A DNA stretch of 64,000 nt from Scilla litardierei (Eukaryota > Streptophyta > Magnoliopsida > Asparagales > Asparagaceae), in NCBI GenBank assembly GCA_030789695.1, contig CM061142.1, forward strand, positions 354,553,486 through 354,617,485, written 5' to 3'. Under the pieces are notes generated by a model, which worked only from the letters and a program-made list of their open reading frames with translations, had not been told where the DNA came from and made no database searches. A program made the position numbers and the translations under genes. Below are positions 1-13,493 of this stretch, piece after piece (position 1 is the stretch's first letter; every line of letters starts with the position of its first letter).

Positions 1-1759
1 ATAATCAAGTCCATTCGTCGATTTCTAGAGTTGAACATCGTTTTAAAGAGCAGATAATGTTGGAGATTTTTAGATTAAGTTTTGGTTTGCTACGATTTGG
101 GTTCTTACTACGAGTTAGGGGACTAACCTTTTTGGCGTTTGAACGTAGATCGGACGTCAGGTCTGAACGGCGGTAGATCCTCGTGTCCTCGACTGCGGGT
201 AGCACAATAAGGGTCGTCTCAGGATCATCTCAGTTGCGGGTAGCGTAGCAAGATGACGTGGCAACAAGTACGGCATCGGATCACTTCGGTTGCGAGTAGC
301 GCAACGAAACGTCACGGCGGCGGCTACGACGTCGGGGAAAAAGCGCGAGATCAGCTACGTACGTGGACTCCTCGATGTACGGGGGGCTGTCGGGAATTGG
401 AGGAGGTTGAAGGCGGCCATGAGGCCTAAGGGATGGCCGGAGAAACGGCCGGTGGCGATGAACCGGGCTATTTTGCGGAGAAGAGGATAGATTTGGTTAA
501 ACCGATGTTTGGACCCGTAGCGAGATGATACGGCCAAGGGAGAAGCAAAGGGAAATGGAAGTGGGTAGAGGGAGTTGTGGGGAGTCAACAATGGCGAGGG
601 GGATCGCCGACGACGGTCGAAAATGGGTGGCCATCGAGTTCGAAGGTGAAAAGGACAGATTTGAATATACCGGGTGTTTGGGTTCGTACCGAGGTTTGTC
701 GCGACTTGAGGGAGTAACAAAGAGGTGCAATTGGTAGAGGGGGATGTGGGGAGTCGACGACAACAAGTGGGTCACCGGCGGCAGCTGAAAAGCAGCGGGC
801 ACGAGTTTTCAGGCGAGCCAGGCTGTCGACAGTTTTTCAGCGGCAACGGCAGATTTCAGAGGTGTTTCAAGGGGTTTCAAGGGGTTTTGAGGTAGAGAGA
901 AGAGAGAGGAGGGTTGAGGGGTTGTCGAGGGAGAGGGCAAAGGCCAGAGGATGGTCGGCGGTGGCTGGAGGTGGCTGGGCGCGGGTAAGAATGGGCTGTC
1001 AACAAGTTTCAGCCATGGGCTCTTTTTGAGGGTTTCAAGGAGAGAGAGAAGGGAGAGGAGGGAGAGAAGAGAGGAGGGAGGGGAGATGATCAGAGGATGG
1101 CCGAACTATGGTTGCCAGCGGCTAAAGCTGGTGCGTGGGTTGCATGAGAAGCAAATGGGGCGGCTGCTTTCTCATCCTAGGGTTTTTTTTGTGAGAAGAT
1201 GTTTTAAAAGATGAATGTTGCTATATAGGGTTAGAATGGGGTGTAGTTTAGTAAAGTGGGAGAGAGGGTGCGTGAGAGGGAGAGGGTATGTTTTGGGTGA
1301 GGATAGTTAATGAAATCTCTCATGATACGTATGAGAATCCCATGAGATTTGATTAATATTTGAATTTCGAGATTTGATTAGGCTAATCGGGCTTTGAAGA
1401 TAATTAGTGTGATGGACCAAGCAAACGGTGTCAGAAAATTATAAAACAATATCGGGATGACATTGACGACGAGAGGATCGAGGATACGGGGTCTGGTCAC
1501 GAGCTAAGCCTACCAAGAACGAAAATAAAAATAAAAACTAAGCATTGACGGCTAGAGGCTAAAACACCCCTTCATTCAAAGCTGATTTATGGGAGAACGA
1601 CCGGTGAAATGACGTTCAGTAAAAATCCCACAAATAACTACCTTCCATATGGTCACAACGACATATAACATCGCGTATTCCCGATAGAGGAGAGGACTAA
1701 GAAAAATACGCGTACAAAAGAGGGCACGAAAAACAAACGGTCGGAAAGCGGCCGTTACA
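1..1759. repeat. Left copy of a long direct repeat (putative LTR, cut by window edge)
   Basis: This stretch matches 5978-8240 closely over its whole length: the same start, the same GA-rich middle (about 880-1090), and the same ending in a GTTACA terminus. Two such copies in direct orientation around a non-coding interior suggest LTRs of a large gypsy-type or LARD-like element. The terminal CA at 1758-1759 fits an LTR edge. The other edge lies left of the window. The short ORFs here are not conserved as proteins and look like chance. Seen: the duplication. Inferred: LTR identity; no primer site or pol was found to prove it. Confidence 0.6.
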
Positions 1760-4700
1760 TTCTACCCATCGTAGAATAAAGTCTGTCCTTGGACTTTCTA
1801 ACTATAATTATACCTAGCTACTCCAGTAACTACCCCAATCACATCACACTATAATTCAAAGCATGTATAATTACTACAAGTGCTTATATATGCACTAGAT
1901 AGTCAAACACTAACACTACGAACATGTATACATATATATGCACATTATATACTTTTACCTATCATAGACAGTCAAATTCATATACGTACTTCAATCATTC
2001 ATATAGTCGCGTACATCCTTTTATAACTATCACTCACTATCACATAACCAAGTTACACATACTTATATAAAAATAGTTTCACACTAGCAAACATGATCGT
2101 AATTCTTCACATATGGATAATTAACTATGCACAAGACAACATGGATATACTACTCCCTAATATCTCCTAGTGTCTCCTAGTGTACATCCAATACCAACAT
2201 ATCAACGCATGTGGTCACACCATACAATATTAAATCATGTAAGTTATATCTAATATACATCTAGCACTACTATAATACGCCAATATATAGTTATTCAAAT
2301 ACACGCAGATACTTCATCTTGTATACACATCACATACAATCCTATAACTATATTCATAGTACTATACGCAAACCACAGACATATGTAACAATATACTTAG
2401 GTTTACCCACTCAAGCTCGAGTGAGACTCAAAACCCATATCATAATGCTCTATATACATAACACAATATTTATACCTATAACAACACCACTCCAATATAT
2501 ATACATATACCAACGTAACCACATACACACGATAGTAATATTACAAACATCTGCACACGTATATATACAAATTCACTATTTCATATATGCATGCATCGTA
2601 TAGCCACATACCTATAATATATATTCACACCATAGCCATTTACATATAATTAGTATACTAATACATATACTTATCCATACATAGTTAAGACGTACAATAA
2701 TCGTGTATACCTCATAGTATTCATGCACATGCGCAACATCCCGTAAAGGCAAGCAATACCATACAAGATTATAATCCTATTACTGTACGTATATCACACA
2801 TATCCATATAGTAAGCACATATCTACTCAAGGCTAAGTACGTACATATCTACGTACGAGCACACGCTCACACGTGCTAACATATAGATCTTATAATAGGC
2901 CTACACACTTAACTATAAGCACACCCATTATTATAAATACCATCATTCATACAACTTCATACATATATCACGAATAACACTGAGTATACATACATGACAC
3001 AAGAGACAATCATTAATATCCTAAGCGTAGCACACTCATACAGGTTCACACACTCTACCTATATACATGCACCACGACGACATCACAAAAAAACCAATGG
3101 GCCCACAAATAAACTAGAGTTGACACAGGCAACGACAAGCATTAATGTCTAAACAATAGAAAGGAAACCGAAACCAAAAGCGTAACGAAACAAGATTGAA
3201 AAGAACGAGTTCAGATAAGGCGAGGATAAGGTGATAGCTGGTTGGGTGGGACAAAAATATTGCTCTAAATAATTAAATAGATGAAAGAAGGATGCGTGTA
3301 AAATATGGTATCATATATATATACACACACTCTCTCTCTCATAAAAATATGTAAAAATGGCGAGCAGATGGTAAAATTTTACAACTCGGAAAAAGGGTTA
3401 GACGAAGAAATAAAGAGTAGGGTGAGGTAGTGATTGTTTTGCAAATAAAGATAGGTTTAAACAAAGATTTTTGAAGTATGAGCACGATGAACATAGAACT
3501 GATATAAAAAATTGAAGTTCTATTTAGCTTAGAAAATATTCTAAAAGTATGTACGGTAAGTGGTTAAAACAAATTTCGTAGTTTAGAAAAAGTGATAAAT
3601 TAAATTATCAATATGGTAGCAAGGTTTTTAAAACTGAAACACGAAAGATACCGGTTAGAAAATGGTCACGAGATAATAACTAAAAATTACGACCAAGAAG
3701 GTTTCCACATCCAAGAAAGAATTTTAACTCAATCGAAAAGCAAGAAATTCAAATATATAATAAGGGGTTTTCAAAGAAGTTAAACTGAGCGAAGAATTTA
3801 ATAAGGAATTTCAAAAATACTTTTAGAGGAATCAGGATTTGCAATGAGGAAGAGTCGAAGAATTGACGATAATCGTTATGAAGAGATCACGTGAATCGAG
3901 GGTAAAGAATATGATCGCATGATGAATACGCCTAGGATATGATTCATGAAAATGTATGATGGAATTTTACGGCCGATAACCCAAAAGCGTAATGATTAGG
4001 AAGATACTAGAAATCAGGGGTTCTAACTATCGGGCTGTCTAAAGATCAGGAGAACTCAGCATTAAGACTTCCTAATCAACAAGACTGTAATAGAGATCTC
4101 AGGGAAGGGTCCTAAGAGAGTCATGATTACGTTCTGCTGGGCCCGAACTTGATGGACCCAAGCGAACGACTAAAAGAAGGACTCTAGAAATCTAACATGG
4201 TCAGAGCCAGTGAGAGGCTACTAGGGTATCCTAAGACGAGTATGACTAAATCTTAACCAAGGCGCCTGATTATCAAACCTTGACGTCTATCTAAGTCATC
4301 CTACCATCTAAGACAAGGAAAACCTAATTTAGACTTGTACATGATAAACTGGACATTAAATGAATGCGGTATTCTTATTGTTCCGAACTTTTTGCACGAC
4401 CTGCATGGGCCACCACTAAAACCTGGCACGCCCCGCTTCCCAAAATGACGGAAGTGAGACGACGTGACTAAGGTCTGCATGGGCCGGCGCTGTGAGGCTC
4501 GGACCCATTAAGCGTATGTGAGAAACACCAAGAAAGAAACAGGTTCTTGCATATATAAAATTCGTAACAACAGAAAGTACTGAAAGAAAGATGCATTCAT
4601 TTTATTCCATCAAGATATCCAGAGTATAAGAGTCTAACAAAGGAAAAATGCCCAGCATAGCAACAACTACAGAAAGGAAACTAATGGTGCAAGCACCCAA

Positions 4701-5977
4701 CCTAGGCAAAAAAGTAAAACGGTTCTACACACCCGAATTAGAAAGCGATAAAAAACCTCCGGGGATCAGCAACAGGGAAGTAGCTCTAGGACTGGTCCTC
4801 ATCAGAAAAGTATTGCGGGTCAACGTCCTCTGGCTCCAAGTCCTCGGGTAGCTCTGGATCGTCCACGTACTCTGGCTCAGTACCTGACATACAACACCCA
4901 AGAGAAAAAGAGATGTACGTCAGGTAAAGTCCACAAGGAACGGTTAGACTCCCGTGCAAATGTGAAACAATTTGTAACAACATTTTACTGGTTGATTATA
5001 TGCAGTTGCAATGACATGAAAATTATACGATTTTACAAAGGAAGTAAAAACTGGGCAGGAAAGTAAACATGACATGCAATAGTCGTAGCGTGTGCCACTG
5101 GCTATGGACTAGACTAGACCGGACAGGACAAGATAAGAAGTGTCGTGTGTGTCACGAAGGGTTCGCGCCTTATGGTTTGAGGACGGCCAGACCTCTCTCC
5201 GTGCGACCGCTCAACCCTACCCCAAACCCAAGTGCTCAAGACAAGACAATACATGGATTACTCTTTCTTGGAGAGCATCCGAAACGCCCGGAGGCTTTTG
5301 TAACAGGGAGCACCTCGTTTGGAGAGTACCCAAAATGCCCAGAGGATTTGGTAACAGGGATCACTCTCGCTTGGAGAGCATCCGAAATGCCCGGAGGCTT
5401 TTTTGTAACAGGGATCACTCTCGCTTGGAGAGCATCCGAAATGCCTGGAGGCTTTTTGTAACAGGGATCACTCTCGCTTGGAGAGCATCTGAAACGTCTG
5501 GAGGCTTTTTGTAACACTTCATGACATGACGATTGGTCAGGAGTTTTTTATTTTAGGGGGTCCACATGCATGCACACACAGATAGAACCTAGGATGCCAG
5601 TTGTTGTTGCTATTTGTGCTTAGACTTCGTCGTTAAGTCTAAGCTGTTAAGCGGGTCCCAGACGCTATCATTTCACGTCCGGTTCTCTTTAGTCGTACTT
5701 TTACAGTTAAAGGGGGGTGTGGCCTAAACATGGCCGAAAGTACGCAAGTGGAAACACTTGTCTGCGGTGGTGAGCGGTACGTCCGTCGGAAGCGTCTCGT
5801 CGAGCCGAAGCATCGGTAAGGGATCGTCTGAAACGAGTCAAGTGACGGTGTCAAGTCACGCTCATCATTAATCCTATTAGGGTTCATTTCTTGGTTAAAC
5901 GTGGCTATCCTAACAGTTCCATGTCACGATTTTGATTTGATTGTTCCGCCTAATCGACGATTATCCTATGTGCACAG
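1760..5977. other. Non-coding interior between the two long repeats
   Basis: No open frame with recognisable protein similarity is present. From about 1790 to 3100 the plus strand is a low-complexity run rich in short ACATAT-type words. From about 3180 to 4640 it is purine-rich. A 65-residue minus-strand ORF at 4786-4983 is acidic (many D, E and P) and could be a relic of a polyprotein end, but I cannot assign it. A 5-copy tandem array lies at 5270-5515. The arrangement resembles the non-coding interior of a non-autonomous LTR element. Part of 5520-5977 may belong to the right LTR, since the left copy is cut by the window. Confidence 0.45.
5270..5515. repeat. Tandem repeat, about 53-bp unit, five copies
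   Basis: Units begin with GGAGAG at 5270, 5321, 5373, 5427 and 5480, so the period is 51-54 bp. Each contains a GCATCCGAAATGCCCGGAGG-like core followed by a T-run and GTAACAGGGA. The last three units are nearly identical and the first two are diverged, which suggests expansion from the right side. Similar arrays occur in or near gypsy LTRs. No coding role is apparent; overlapping ORFs in both orientations arise because the unit lacks stops. Confidence 0.85.
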
Positions 5978-8240
5978 ATAATCAAGTCAACATCGTTTTA
6001 AAGAGTGTAAAGTAAACTTTAGTTAATGTTGGCGATTTTTAGATTAAGTTCTGGTTTGCTACGATTTGGGTTCTTACTACGAGTTAGGGGACTAACCTTT
6101 TCGGTGTTTGAACGTAGATCGGACGTCGGGTCTGAACGGAGGTAGATCCTCGTGTCCTCGACTGTGGGTAGCGTAGTAAGGGTCGTCTCAGGATCATCTT
6201 AGCTACAGGTAGTGCAGCGAGATGACATGGCAACAGGTACGGCTTCGGATCGCTTCGGTTGCGAGTAGTGCAACGAAACGTCACGGCGGCGGCTACGACG
6301 TCGGGAAAAAAGCGCGAGATCAGCGAAGTACGTGGACTCCTCGATGTACGGAGGCTGTCAGGGATCGAAGGAGATCAAAGGGGGTCACTCGGCCTAAGGG
6401 ATGGCCGGAGCAATGGCCGGTGGCGATGAACCGGGCTGTTTTGCGGAGAAGAGGACAGATTTGGTTTAACCGGTTGTTTGGATCCGTAACGAGATGATAT
6501 GGCCGAGGGAGAAGAAAAGGGCGATGGAAATAGGTAGAGGGAGTCATGGGGAGTCAATGACGGCAAGGTGGATCATTGACGGCGATCGAAAATGGGTGGC
6601 CGTCGAGTTCGAAGGCGAAAAGGACAGATTTGAATATACCTGGTGTTTTGGTTCGTAGAGATGTTTGTCACAGCTTGAGGGAGTAACAAAGAGGTTCAGT
6701 ATGTAGAGGGGGCTGTAGGGAGTCGAAGACGGCAATAGGGGTCATCGACGACAGCCGAAAAGCGGCAGGCATGCATTTTCTGGCAAGCCCGACTGTCGAC
6801 AGTTTTTCAGCGGCAACGGCAGAATTCAGATGTGTTTCAAGGGGTTTCAAGGGGTTTTGAGGTAGATAGAAGGGATAGGAGGTTTGAGGGGCTGTCGAGG
6901 GAGAGGGGGAAGGCTGGAGGGTGACCGATGGTGGCCGGAGGTGGCCAGGCACGGGTAAGAATGGGCTGTCAAGAAGTTTCGGCCATGGGCTCTTTTTGAG
7001 GGTTTCAAGGAGAGAGAGAGAGAGAGAGAGAGAGGAGGGAGAGGAGGGAGAGGGGAGAGGGGAGAGAGGGGAGATGATCGGAGGATGGCCGGATCTATGG
7101 TTGTCGGTAGCCAAAGCTGGTGCGTGGGTTGCATGAGAAGCAAATGTGGCGGCTGTGTTCTCATCCTAGGGTTTTTTGTGAGAAGATGTTTTAAAAGATG
7201 AATGTTGCTATATAGGGTAGAGGGGGATGTGGGGAGTCGACGACGGCAAAGGGGGTCACCGGTGACAGCTGAAAAGCAGCGGGCACGAGTTTTCAGGCGA
7301 GTCGGGCTGTCGACAGTTTTTCAGCGGCAACGGAAGATTTCAGAGGTGTTTCAAGGGGTTTCAAGGGGTTTTGAGGTAGAGAGAAGAGAGAGAAGGGTTG
7401 AGGGGTTGTCAAGGGAGAGGGGAAAGGCTAGAGGATGGCCGGCGGTGGCCGCAGGTAAGAATGGGCTGTCAACAAGTTTCGGCCATGGGCTCTTTTTGAG
7501 GGTTTCAAGGAGAGAGAGAAGAGAGAGGAGGGAGAGAAGAGAGAGGAGGGAGGGTAGATGATCGGAGGATGGCCGGATCTATGGTCTCTGGCAGCCAAAG
7601 CTGGTGAGTGTGTTGCGTGAGAAGCAAATGGGGCGGCTGCTTTCTCATCATAGGGTTTTTTTGTGAGAAGATGTTTTAAAATATGAATGTTGCTATATAT
7701 GGTTAGAATGGGGTGTAGTTTAGAAAAGTGGGAGAGAGGGTGTGTGAGAGGGAGAGGGTATGTTTTGGGTGAGGATAGTTAATGAAATCTCTCATGATAC
7801 ATATGAGAATCCCATGAGATTTGATTAATATTTGAATTTCAAAATTTGATTAGGCTAATCGGGCTTTGAAGATAATTAGTGTGATGGGCCAAGCAAACGG
7901 TGTCCGAAAATTATGAAAAAAATATCGAGACGACCGTGACGACGAGAAGATCGAGGACACAGGGTTCGGTTACGAGTTAAGCCTACAGAGAACGAAGATA
8001 AAAATAAAAAATAAGCATTGAAGGCTAGAGGCTAAAACTCCCCTTCATTCAAAGCTGATTTGTGGGAGAACGACCCGTGAAATGACGTTCACTAAAAATC
8101 CCGCAAATAACTACTCTTCCATATGATCACAACGACATATAACATCGCGTATTTCGGATAGAAGAGAGGACTAAGAAAAATACGCGCACAAAAGAGGAAA
8201 GTACGCGCGAAAAACAAACGGTCGGAAAGCGACAGTTACA
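5978..8240. repeat. Right copy of the long direct repeat (putative LTR) with internal duplication
   Basis: This is the second copy of 1-1759 and ends in the same GTTACA terminus at 8240. It is about 500 bp longer because the segment matching 732-1215 is present twice, at about 6702-7215 and 7217-7690. The second internal copy resembles the left repeat more than its own neighbour does. The junction near 7217 lies at a shared GGTAGAGGG-type word. The homologous part may begin before 5978, but the left copy is cut there, so the true edge cannot be read. Confidence 0.65.
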
Positions 8241-8242
8241 AT

Positions 8243-8513
8243 GAACAAATGAGAGCATTCATGGCTTTAAATTAAGAGAATAAAGCCTCCAATCATTGTC
8301 ATCCCATTTATCATCAAGGTTAATCATCTCAACATTTTCAATTTTAATGACAGGTGGTTTATAGCCTTTTTCAACAATTTGCCAAGATTTATAATCAATA
8401 GAAATTAAGTAGATTCTCATTCGATTTTTTCAATAAGCATAATCTGCTCCATTAAATCTAGGGAGACGTGATATGGACTGAACCTCCGCAAAATCACTAT
8501 CAATGGGATTCAT
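8243..8513 (-). pseudogene. Broken Ty1/copia gag, N-terminal fragment
   Basis: Reading leftwards from the ATG at 8513, the translation starts MNPIDSDF and carries the start of a copia Gag (UBN2/DUF4219 type): RLPRFNGADYAY, then NRMRIYLISIDYKSWQIVEKGYKPP. The conserved tryptophan expected after ADYAY is replaced by a TGA stop. The frame is then open to about 8243, where it meets the edge of the neighbouring repeat. It lies directly inside the minus-strand LTR at 8560-9715, as expected for gag. Only about 90 codons remain and pol is absent, so this is a dead fragment of a SIRE-like copia element, probably cut by the insertion to its left. Confidence 0.75.
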
Positions 8514-8542
8514 GTTCAATCCTAGGCTAGATCCTACAACCT

Positions 8543-8554
8543 GCTCGGATACCA
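8543..8554 (-). other. Copia primer-binding site (variant)
   Basis: The minus strand reads TGGTATCCGAGC, one base away from the TGGTATCAGAGC complement of plant initiator tRNA-Met used by copia elements. It sits 5 bases inside the LTR edge at 8560 and about 30 bases before the gag start codon. Confidence 0.75.
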
Positions 8555-8559
8555 CTTAT

Positions 8560-9715
8560 TGGATCAGGATCCTAGCTCGAGGGGGATAAATAGGCTTATA
8601 AAAATATTCTCGTGCAACCCACAGAAAATCACACGCAGTTAAAAACATAAGCAGAGTAAAAAAGAGAGAATCACAGAGTACACACAGATTTACCCTAGTT
8701 CGGTCGCATCAACGACCTACGTCCAGCCCCAAGCAAATACTAGCATTAATAAGTTCCTTTTGTACACCAACAATGGGGTCCTAGCTCCAACTCTCCACCT
8801 AGACTGTACCACACTCACCAAAGTGCAGAACACTGTCAACCTAAAAAAATGTGTATCTTAACTACACCAACACGTCAAGACCCTCTTGTCTAGCCCCAAC
8901 CAAACAAGTCCCAAAATAGTCACAAATACTGGTAAAGTTTCTCCTACAGAGATCTATACACAATCACAAATATAAGTAAAGGGTTCAAAAATGATCAGAT
9001 TGTGATGGTGTGTCGTCTCTGTCGTTCAGCACGGCGTCAGCTTCAGTCCGGTGCAAGCGATGTCTCGATCTGACTCCTGGATCTCACGCTATAGCTCAAA
9101 TAGCACTCTGGTCTATGCGTATAGCAATTCCAGTTCAAATTATTTAAATTGACGGTCTGTGCATATAGCAATCTTCAATTAATCCACGTCAGCCCTGTTT
9201 CGATCTACCTTTCGTTTGCATGGGGTGCTTATCCACGTCAGTACGTTAAAATCCCTTCTCTGACACGACGTCGACTTATTCTCGTGCACTTCTCCGACTC
9301 CGGTGGCTAGCTGCAGCGGCGACACAACTCAGATGACGAGAGCGGCAGGCTGTGGGCTTCGAATGATGATGGTACAGTGACTTCTTTGACGTCGCCTCTC
9401 TTCGTCGGTGACTTAACCCGGGGCTCCGATGACTTCGCTACGACGGCATGCTTCAAACGTCGACTTGATCATAGCGGCATGCCATGAAGAAGAAGTACAG
9501 CTCTTTCAAAAACGTATTTTCAAAAACATATTTTCAAAAAGGAGCAAAAAATTGATCTTTTAAGCGTATTTTCAAAAACGTAACTGATCGATCATGTCCA
9601 GGTCTTTCTGATTTCTTCAGTCTCTTTTAGATCCAGTATTTGATTATCAAAAGGAGCAACAAATTGTTGGGTCTGCTTCAAATGGGAGCCAGGATCTAAG
9701 TGACAGGATCTAACA
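8560..9715 (-). repeat. 5' LTR of truncated minus-strand copia element
   Basis: On the minus strand the segment starts TGTTAGATCCTG at 9715 and ends in CA at 8560, next to the primer site and gag fragment. Its length (1,156 bp) suits SIRE-like copia LTRs. No partner LTR is in the window, so the element is truncated. The plus-strand flank after 9715 is a C-run and a pyrimidine-rich stretch. Confidence 0.7.
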
Positions 9716-11994
9716 AATCCCCCCCCCCCTCTCTTCTTCCCCAAAATCCCTCAGCAACAAACAAAATGGGCACCTCTGAATCTATGCATCATCAACAAGG
9801 AGTGGAGCAGCACTAAAAATAGTAACCAAAATTTACCCCTTCTCTCTTTCTATCTCTCAATCCGCCGGTATAGTCTCCTAACTTTTAGTTTTTTTGTGTG
9901 TGTCAATTTCAGGCTGATCAGAAACCCCTCTTCCTCCTCTACGATTTTAGGTAACCAAAACTTCCTTTTTTTTATTTTCATTTTTTTCTGAAATAATTTC
10001 CCATTGGCTTGCGTCTTCTTGGTTTGTCTGCTGGAATGGCGATCGGGATCTTGATATCAGTTCAGTTGTTTTTTTGAAGAAGTCTCCATTTATCCAGAAC
10101 CCATCTCCTTCTCTCATGACAATGCCATGCTTGCAAGCCACTTACAAGACTTCAGCCTCACTATGGAGGCCCTTGCCAAATTCTATATCCCGATCAGTGG
10201 TGTTCATAGGGCTCGCCAGAGTATTTTTAATGACTTGCACTGAAATGCACATGCCAGTGATCTGGAAAGTATTTAGTTAGATATTTGCAGGAATAATATA
10301 ATGCCAATAGATGTACATCTATACATGGCAATTTAAAGGAGCAAGCTGAAGGAGAAAAAAATAAGAGTAGGCATCTAAAATGCCTAAAAAGATTGCTATG
10401 AGGATGCTATGAGGATTTGCTCATCTTTTTGCAACTTGCAGATGGGTTTTGTGAGGAAGATGATGGATTTATTGGAAAGATTGCTTCTTCTGACCGGATT
10501 TTTCACTTGCTGATGGGTTCTAGGTTTTTGTTATTTTTATGTCCGCCAAATGAGTAGATAGAGATTATAGGATAAAGACTGAGTCATTGACTCATTGCCA
10601 TGTTCATTTGTTGCAAAAAGATACATGAATCTATGAGCATGAATTCCATGAGCTTTCAATTTTTTGAGGATAAAGATTAATCCGTGAGCTTTCAAATTTG
10701 TAGCTTTTTGAATCTGTGAGCATGAATCTGCCATGTGAGGTTTTGCTCATTTTTTGATGGGGTTTTTAATTTTGTAGCTTTTTGAATCTGTGAGCATGAA
10801 TCTAGGCAAATTTTTCTTCTTCTGATGGGTTCCTTGAAAAGATCGCAACTTGCTGATGGGTTTTGTGAGGAAGATGGAGGTGATGATGGATTTATTGGAA
10901 AGATCGCTTTTGCTGACAGGCTTTTTCAGTGCTTAGGATCATATGGGTTTTGGGTTTTGTTTATTTTTATGTCCCCCAAATGAATGGAGAGAGATTATAG
11001 GATGAAGACTGAGTAATTGACTCATTGCCATGTTCATTTGTAGCAAGAAGATTCAAGGAGCTTTCAATTTTGTAGCTATTTGTATAAAAAATTATGAACG
11101 TCAATCTTCTGATATGAGGGGGTGGGGATGTGAAGGTTCTGATGATCCGCTGCTACAGGCTTAGACGTTGAGATTTTGTAAATTTGGGATTTGTTTTATT
11201 TGATTAATGTATATGTGTGTTTGATTATTATAATGTCTATAGTGTTAAGTTCATTTTGAGAAGTTTTGTTGGTCTTCCCTTAAAGGTTCATAAAGGATTA
11301 ATTTGGCTGCAACTTCTATTTGGTTGTGAGGATGTTTGTAGTATATGCTTATCATTCTATAGGGCCGAGATTTGGAATAAGGTTGTTAGTCATTCATGTG
11401 ATTTTAAGGGTAATGGGAAGGAGTAGGTGCTGGTCAACATGTTTCATTGATTGATGAGAACATGATTATTTTATGCAAAAGTGCCAATACAATAGCACAA
11501 CTGGCTTCAGCTCAATTGAAATTGTGTTGTACTGAGTGCAAACAAGCCAGTTTATTTTTATAGCATATTGTTGTAGAGATATATATGTGCGCTTGCATGA
11601 GTGCAGGTGTGCATGGCAGGTGGCTGATTCTGACAGTGGAGGGAAATCTAAATATGATACTTGAGTATTGTGTTGGTATCAACAGTAAGATTGTCAGTGA
11701 TGAACCCTACAATGGTCTTTGCACTAATTGTTTTCTGTTGGCATGCATGTCGTGTTAACAAACACAATCAATCAGACAGTGCTCATACTTATAATTAAAC
11801 AAAGTTTGAGTCATTTTTAGGTAAGAGTAAAATGGGTATCGGCTACACATGGAGGAAATTTCCTTCTTGGTTAAACATGTATTTAAACCGTACCCGAATT
11901 TTTTAATAAACAATTGGGATGCCAAATGCATTATCTAAATATAATTTAAATTTGGGATTGCGTATTTTTAGATTGTTTAAATATACTGAAATTC
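9716..11994. other. Unassigned AT-rich region
   Basis: No ORF here shows a recognisable domain; the longest are about 65-70 codons. The left end (9720-9950) is pyrimidine-rich and resembles a plant 5' UTR, but no gene follows that I can read. It contains an imperfect direct duplication described separately. It may be transposon-derived or an old intronic sequence. Confidence 0.4.
10440..11060 (+). repeat. Imperfect direct duplication of about 190 bp
   Basis: The segment at about 10440-10630 is repeated at about 10853-11050. Both contain GATGGGTTTTGTGAGGAAGA, a GATGGATTTATTGGAAAGAT word, a TTATTTTTATGTC stretch and the phrase TTGACTCATTGCCATGTTC. Divergence is moderate and small indels are present, so the duplication is old. 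Smaller repeats of TTTTTGAATCTGTGAGCATG lie between them. Confidence 0.75.
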
Positions 11995-12870
11995 GATGGC
12001 ACCCGCGTCGATGGCGTAGCCTGCTAATTTTTTATGCTAATTTGTTGTTTTGCGCCGAAGGCACCCACGTCGAAATTGTTGTTTTGTGCCAAAGGTGCCC
12101 GCGCCAAATGCGCATCCGCTAATTTTTTTACGCTTTGTTGTTCTGCGCCAAAGGCGCCCATGTCGAAATTGTTGTTCTATGTCGAAATTGTTATTCCACG
12201 TCGAAGGCACTCATGCCGAATTTGTTGTTCTATGTCGAAATTGTTATTCCACGTCGAAGGCACTCATGCCGAATTTGTTGTTCTGTGTCGAAGGCACCTG
12301 CACCGAATTTGTTGTTCCGCACCGAAGGCACCCACGCCGATGGTGCCCGTGCCACTAAATATTTTTACATTAATTTGTTGTTCTTTTAAATTTTGGCTGT
12401 GAAAATAATTTTTTGGGTAATAAAGATTTCGCGAGGAAAAATCTTAAATGAACCGTGCCTGCGGGCACGGGTTAAATTTTTTACACTAATTTGTTGTTCC
12501 GTGCCAAAGGCGCCCACGCCGAAATTGTTCTACACCAAAGTTGTTGTTCCACACCGAAGGCATCCACGCCGAATTTGTTGTTTTATGTTGAATGTGTCTG
12601 CGCCAAATTTGTTGTTCCACACCGAATGCGTTCACGCCGAATTTGTTGTTCCACACTGAAGGCGTCCACGCTGAATTTGTTGTTCTGTATTGAAGGCGCG
12701 TGCGCCGAATTTGTTGTTCCGCACCGAAGGCGCCCACACCGAAGACGCCCGTGCTGCTAAATATTTTGACGTTAATTTGTTGTTCTTTTAAATTTTGGTT
12801 GTGGAAATAATTTCTTAGGTAACAAAGATTTCGCGAGGGAAAATCTTAAATGAACTGTGCATAAATGAAA
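11995..12870 (+). mobile_element. Helitron-type remnant with TTTGTTGTTC minisatellite
   Basis: About 20 imperfect units of roughly 30 bp carry the core AATTTGTTGTTC followed by a GCCGAAGGC-like GC block. A hairpin CCGTGCCTGCGGGCACGG at about 12453 matches the 3' hairpin of the complete Helitron at 20349-21074, and the flanking TTCGCGAGG...AAATCTTAAATGAAC block is shared. The hairpin block occurs in two successive partial copies (about 12355-12470 and 12765-12860), so this is a rearranged or tandem remnant. The final CTAG is missing. Overlapping ORFs in several frames are artefacts of the repeat. Confidence 0.65.
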
Positions 12871-13493
12871 TAATTTGTTGTTCTATTTTTTTGCAACCAG
12901 AGACACATTTTAAGCTACAGTTCATATTTTTTGCAGTTAGCCTAATTTTATGGTAACTAGAGACATATTCTAATACAAATATCTTACAGTTAGCATATTT
13001 TTTACAAGAGTCAACTGTAGCTTGATGGTAACCATAGATGAACTATAGCAGGATTCGTTCCTTTTAGCACATTTTTCAAAGTTCGTGTCTATGAAAGGGG
13101 AGATGCACCATCGATCCCTGCTGTATTACCATAGTTCGAGATCCGTACCTTTTAGCATATTTTTCAAAGCTTTGATAGAATGTTCCAGTTATATTAATTC
13201 TATTTTTCTGTAAATTGATCTCAGAAAGTGTTTACCCGAAGGCTGAAGGCAAGGTTATTATTGTTTTTTATCTAAGAAAGTGTATATCTGGAGACAAGGC
13301 TGAGGACAAGGTCATTATTTCGATCTCGAGATCTGTGCATTCTCTCCGCAAAAAATACGAACTTTTATAGTCTTCGAAGTCCTGTGATGTCGATCTGGTG
13401 TTTGATTTAATGCATTTGCTGCTTGATTTGATTGCGAACTATCGACGAATTGATCGACTTCATCGCGATTGAAAGCAGAGACCTGTGAGGAGA

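Noticed and set aside
5069..5517. Overlapping ORFs of 93-130 codons in both orientations
   Set aside because: They arise from the 53-bp tandem repeat.
12034..12760. Several overlapping ORFs of 80-120 codons on both strands
   Set aside because: They follow the Helitron minisatellite unit and are open in several frames at once, a repeat artefact.
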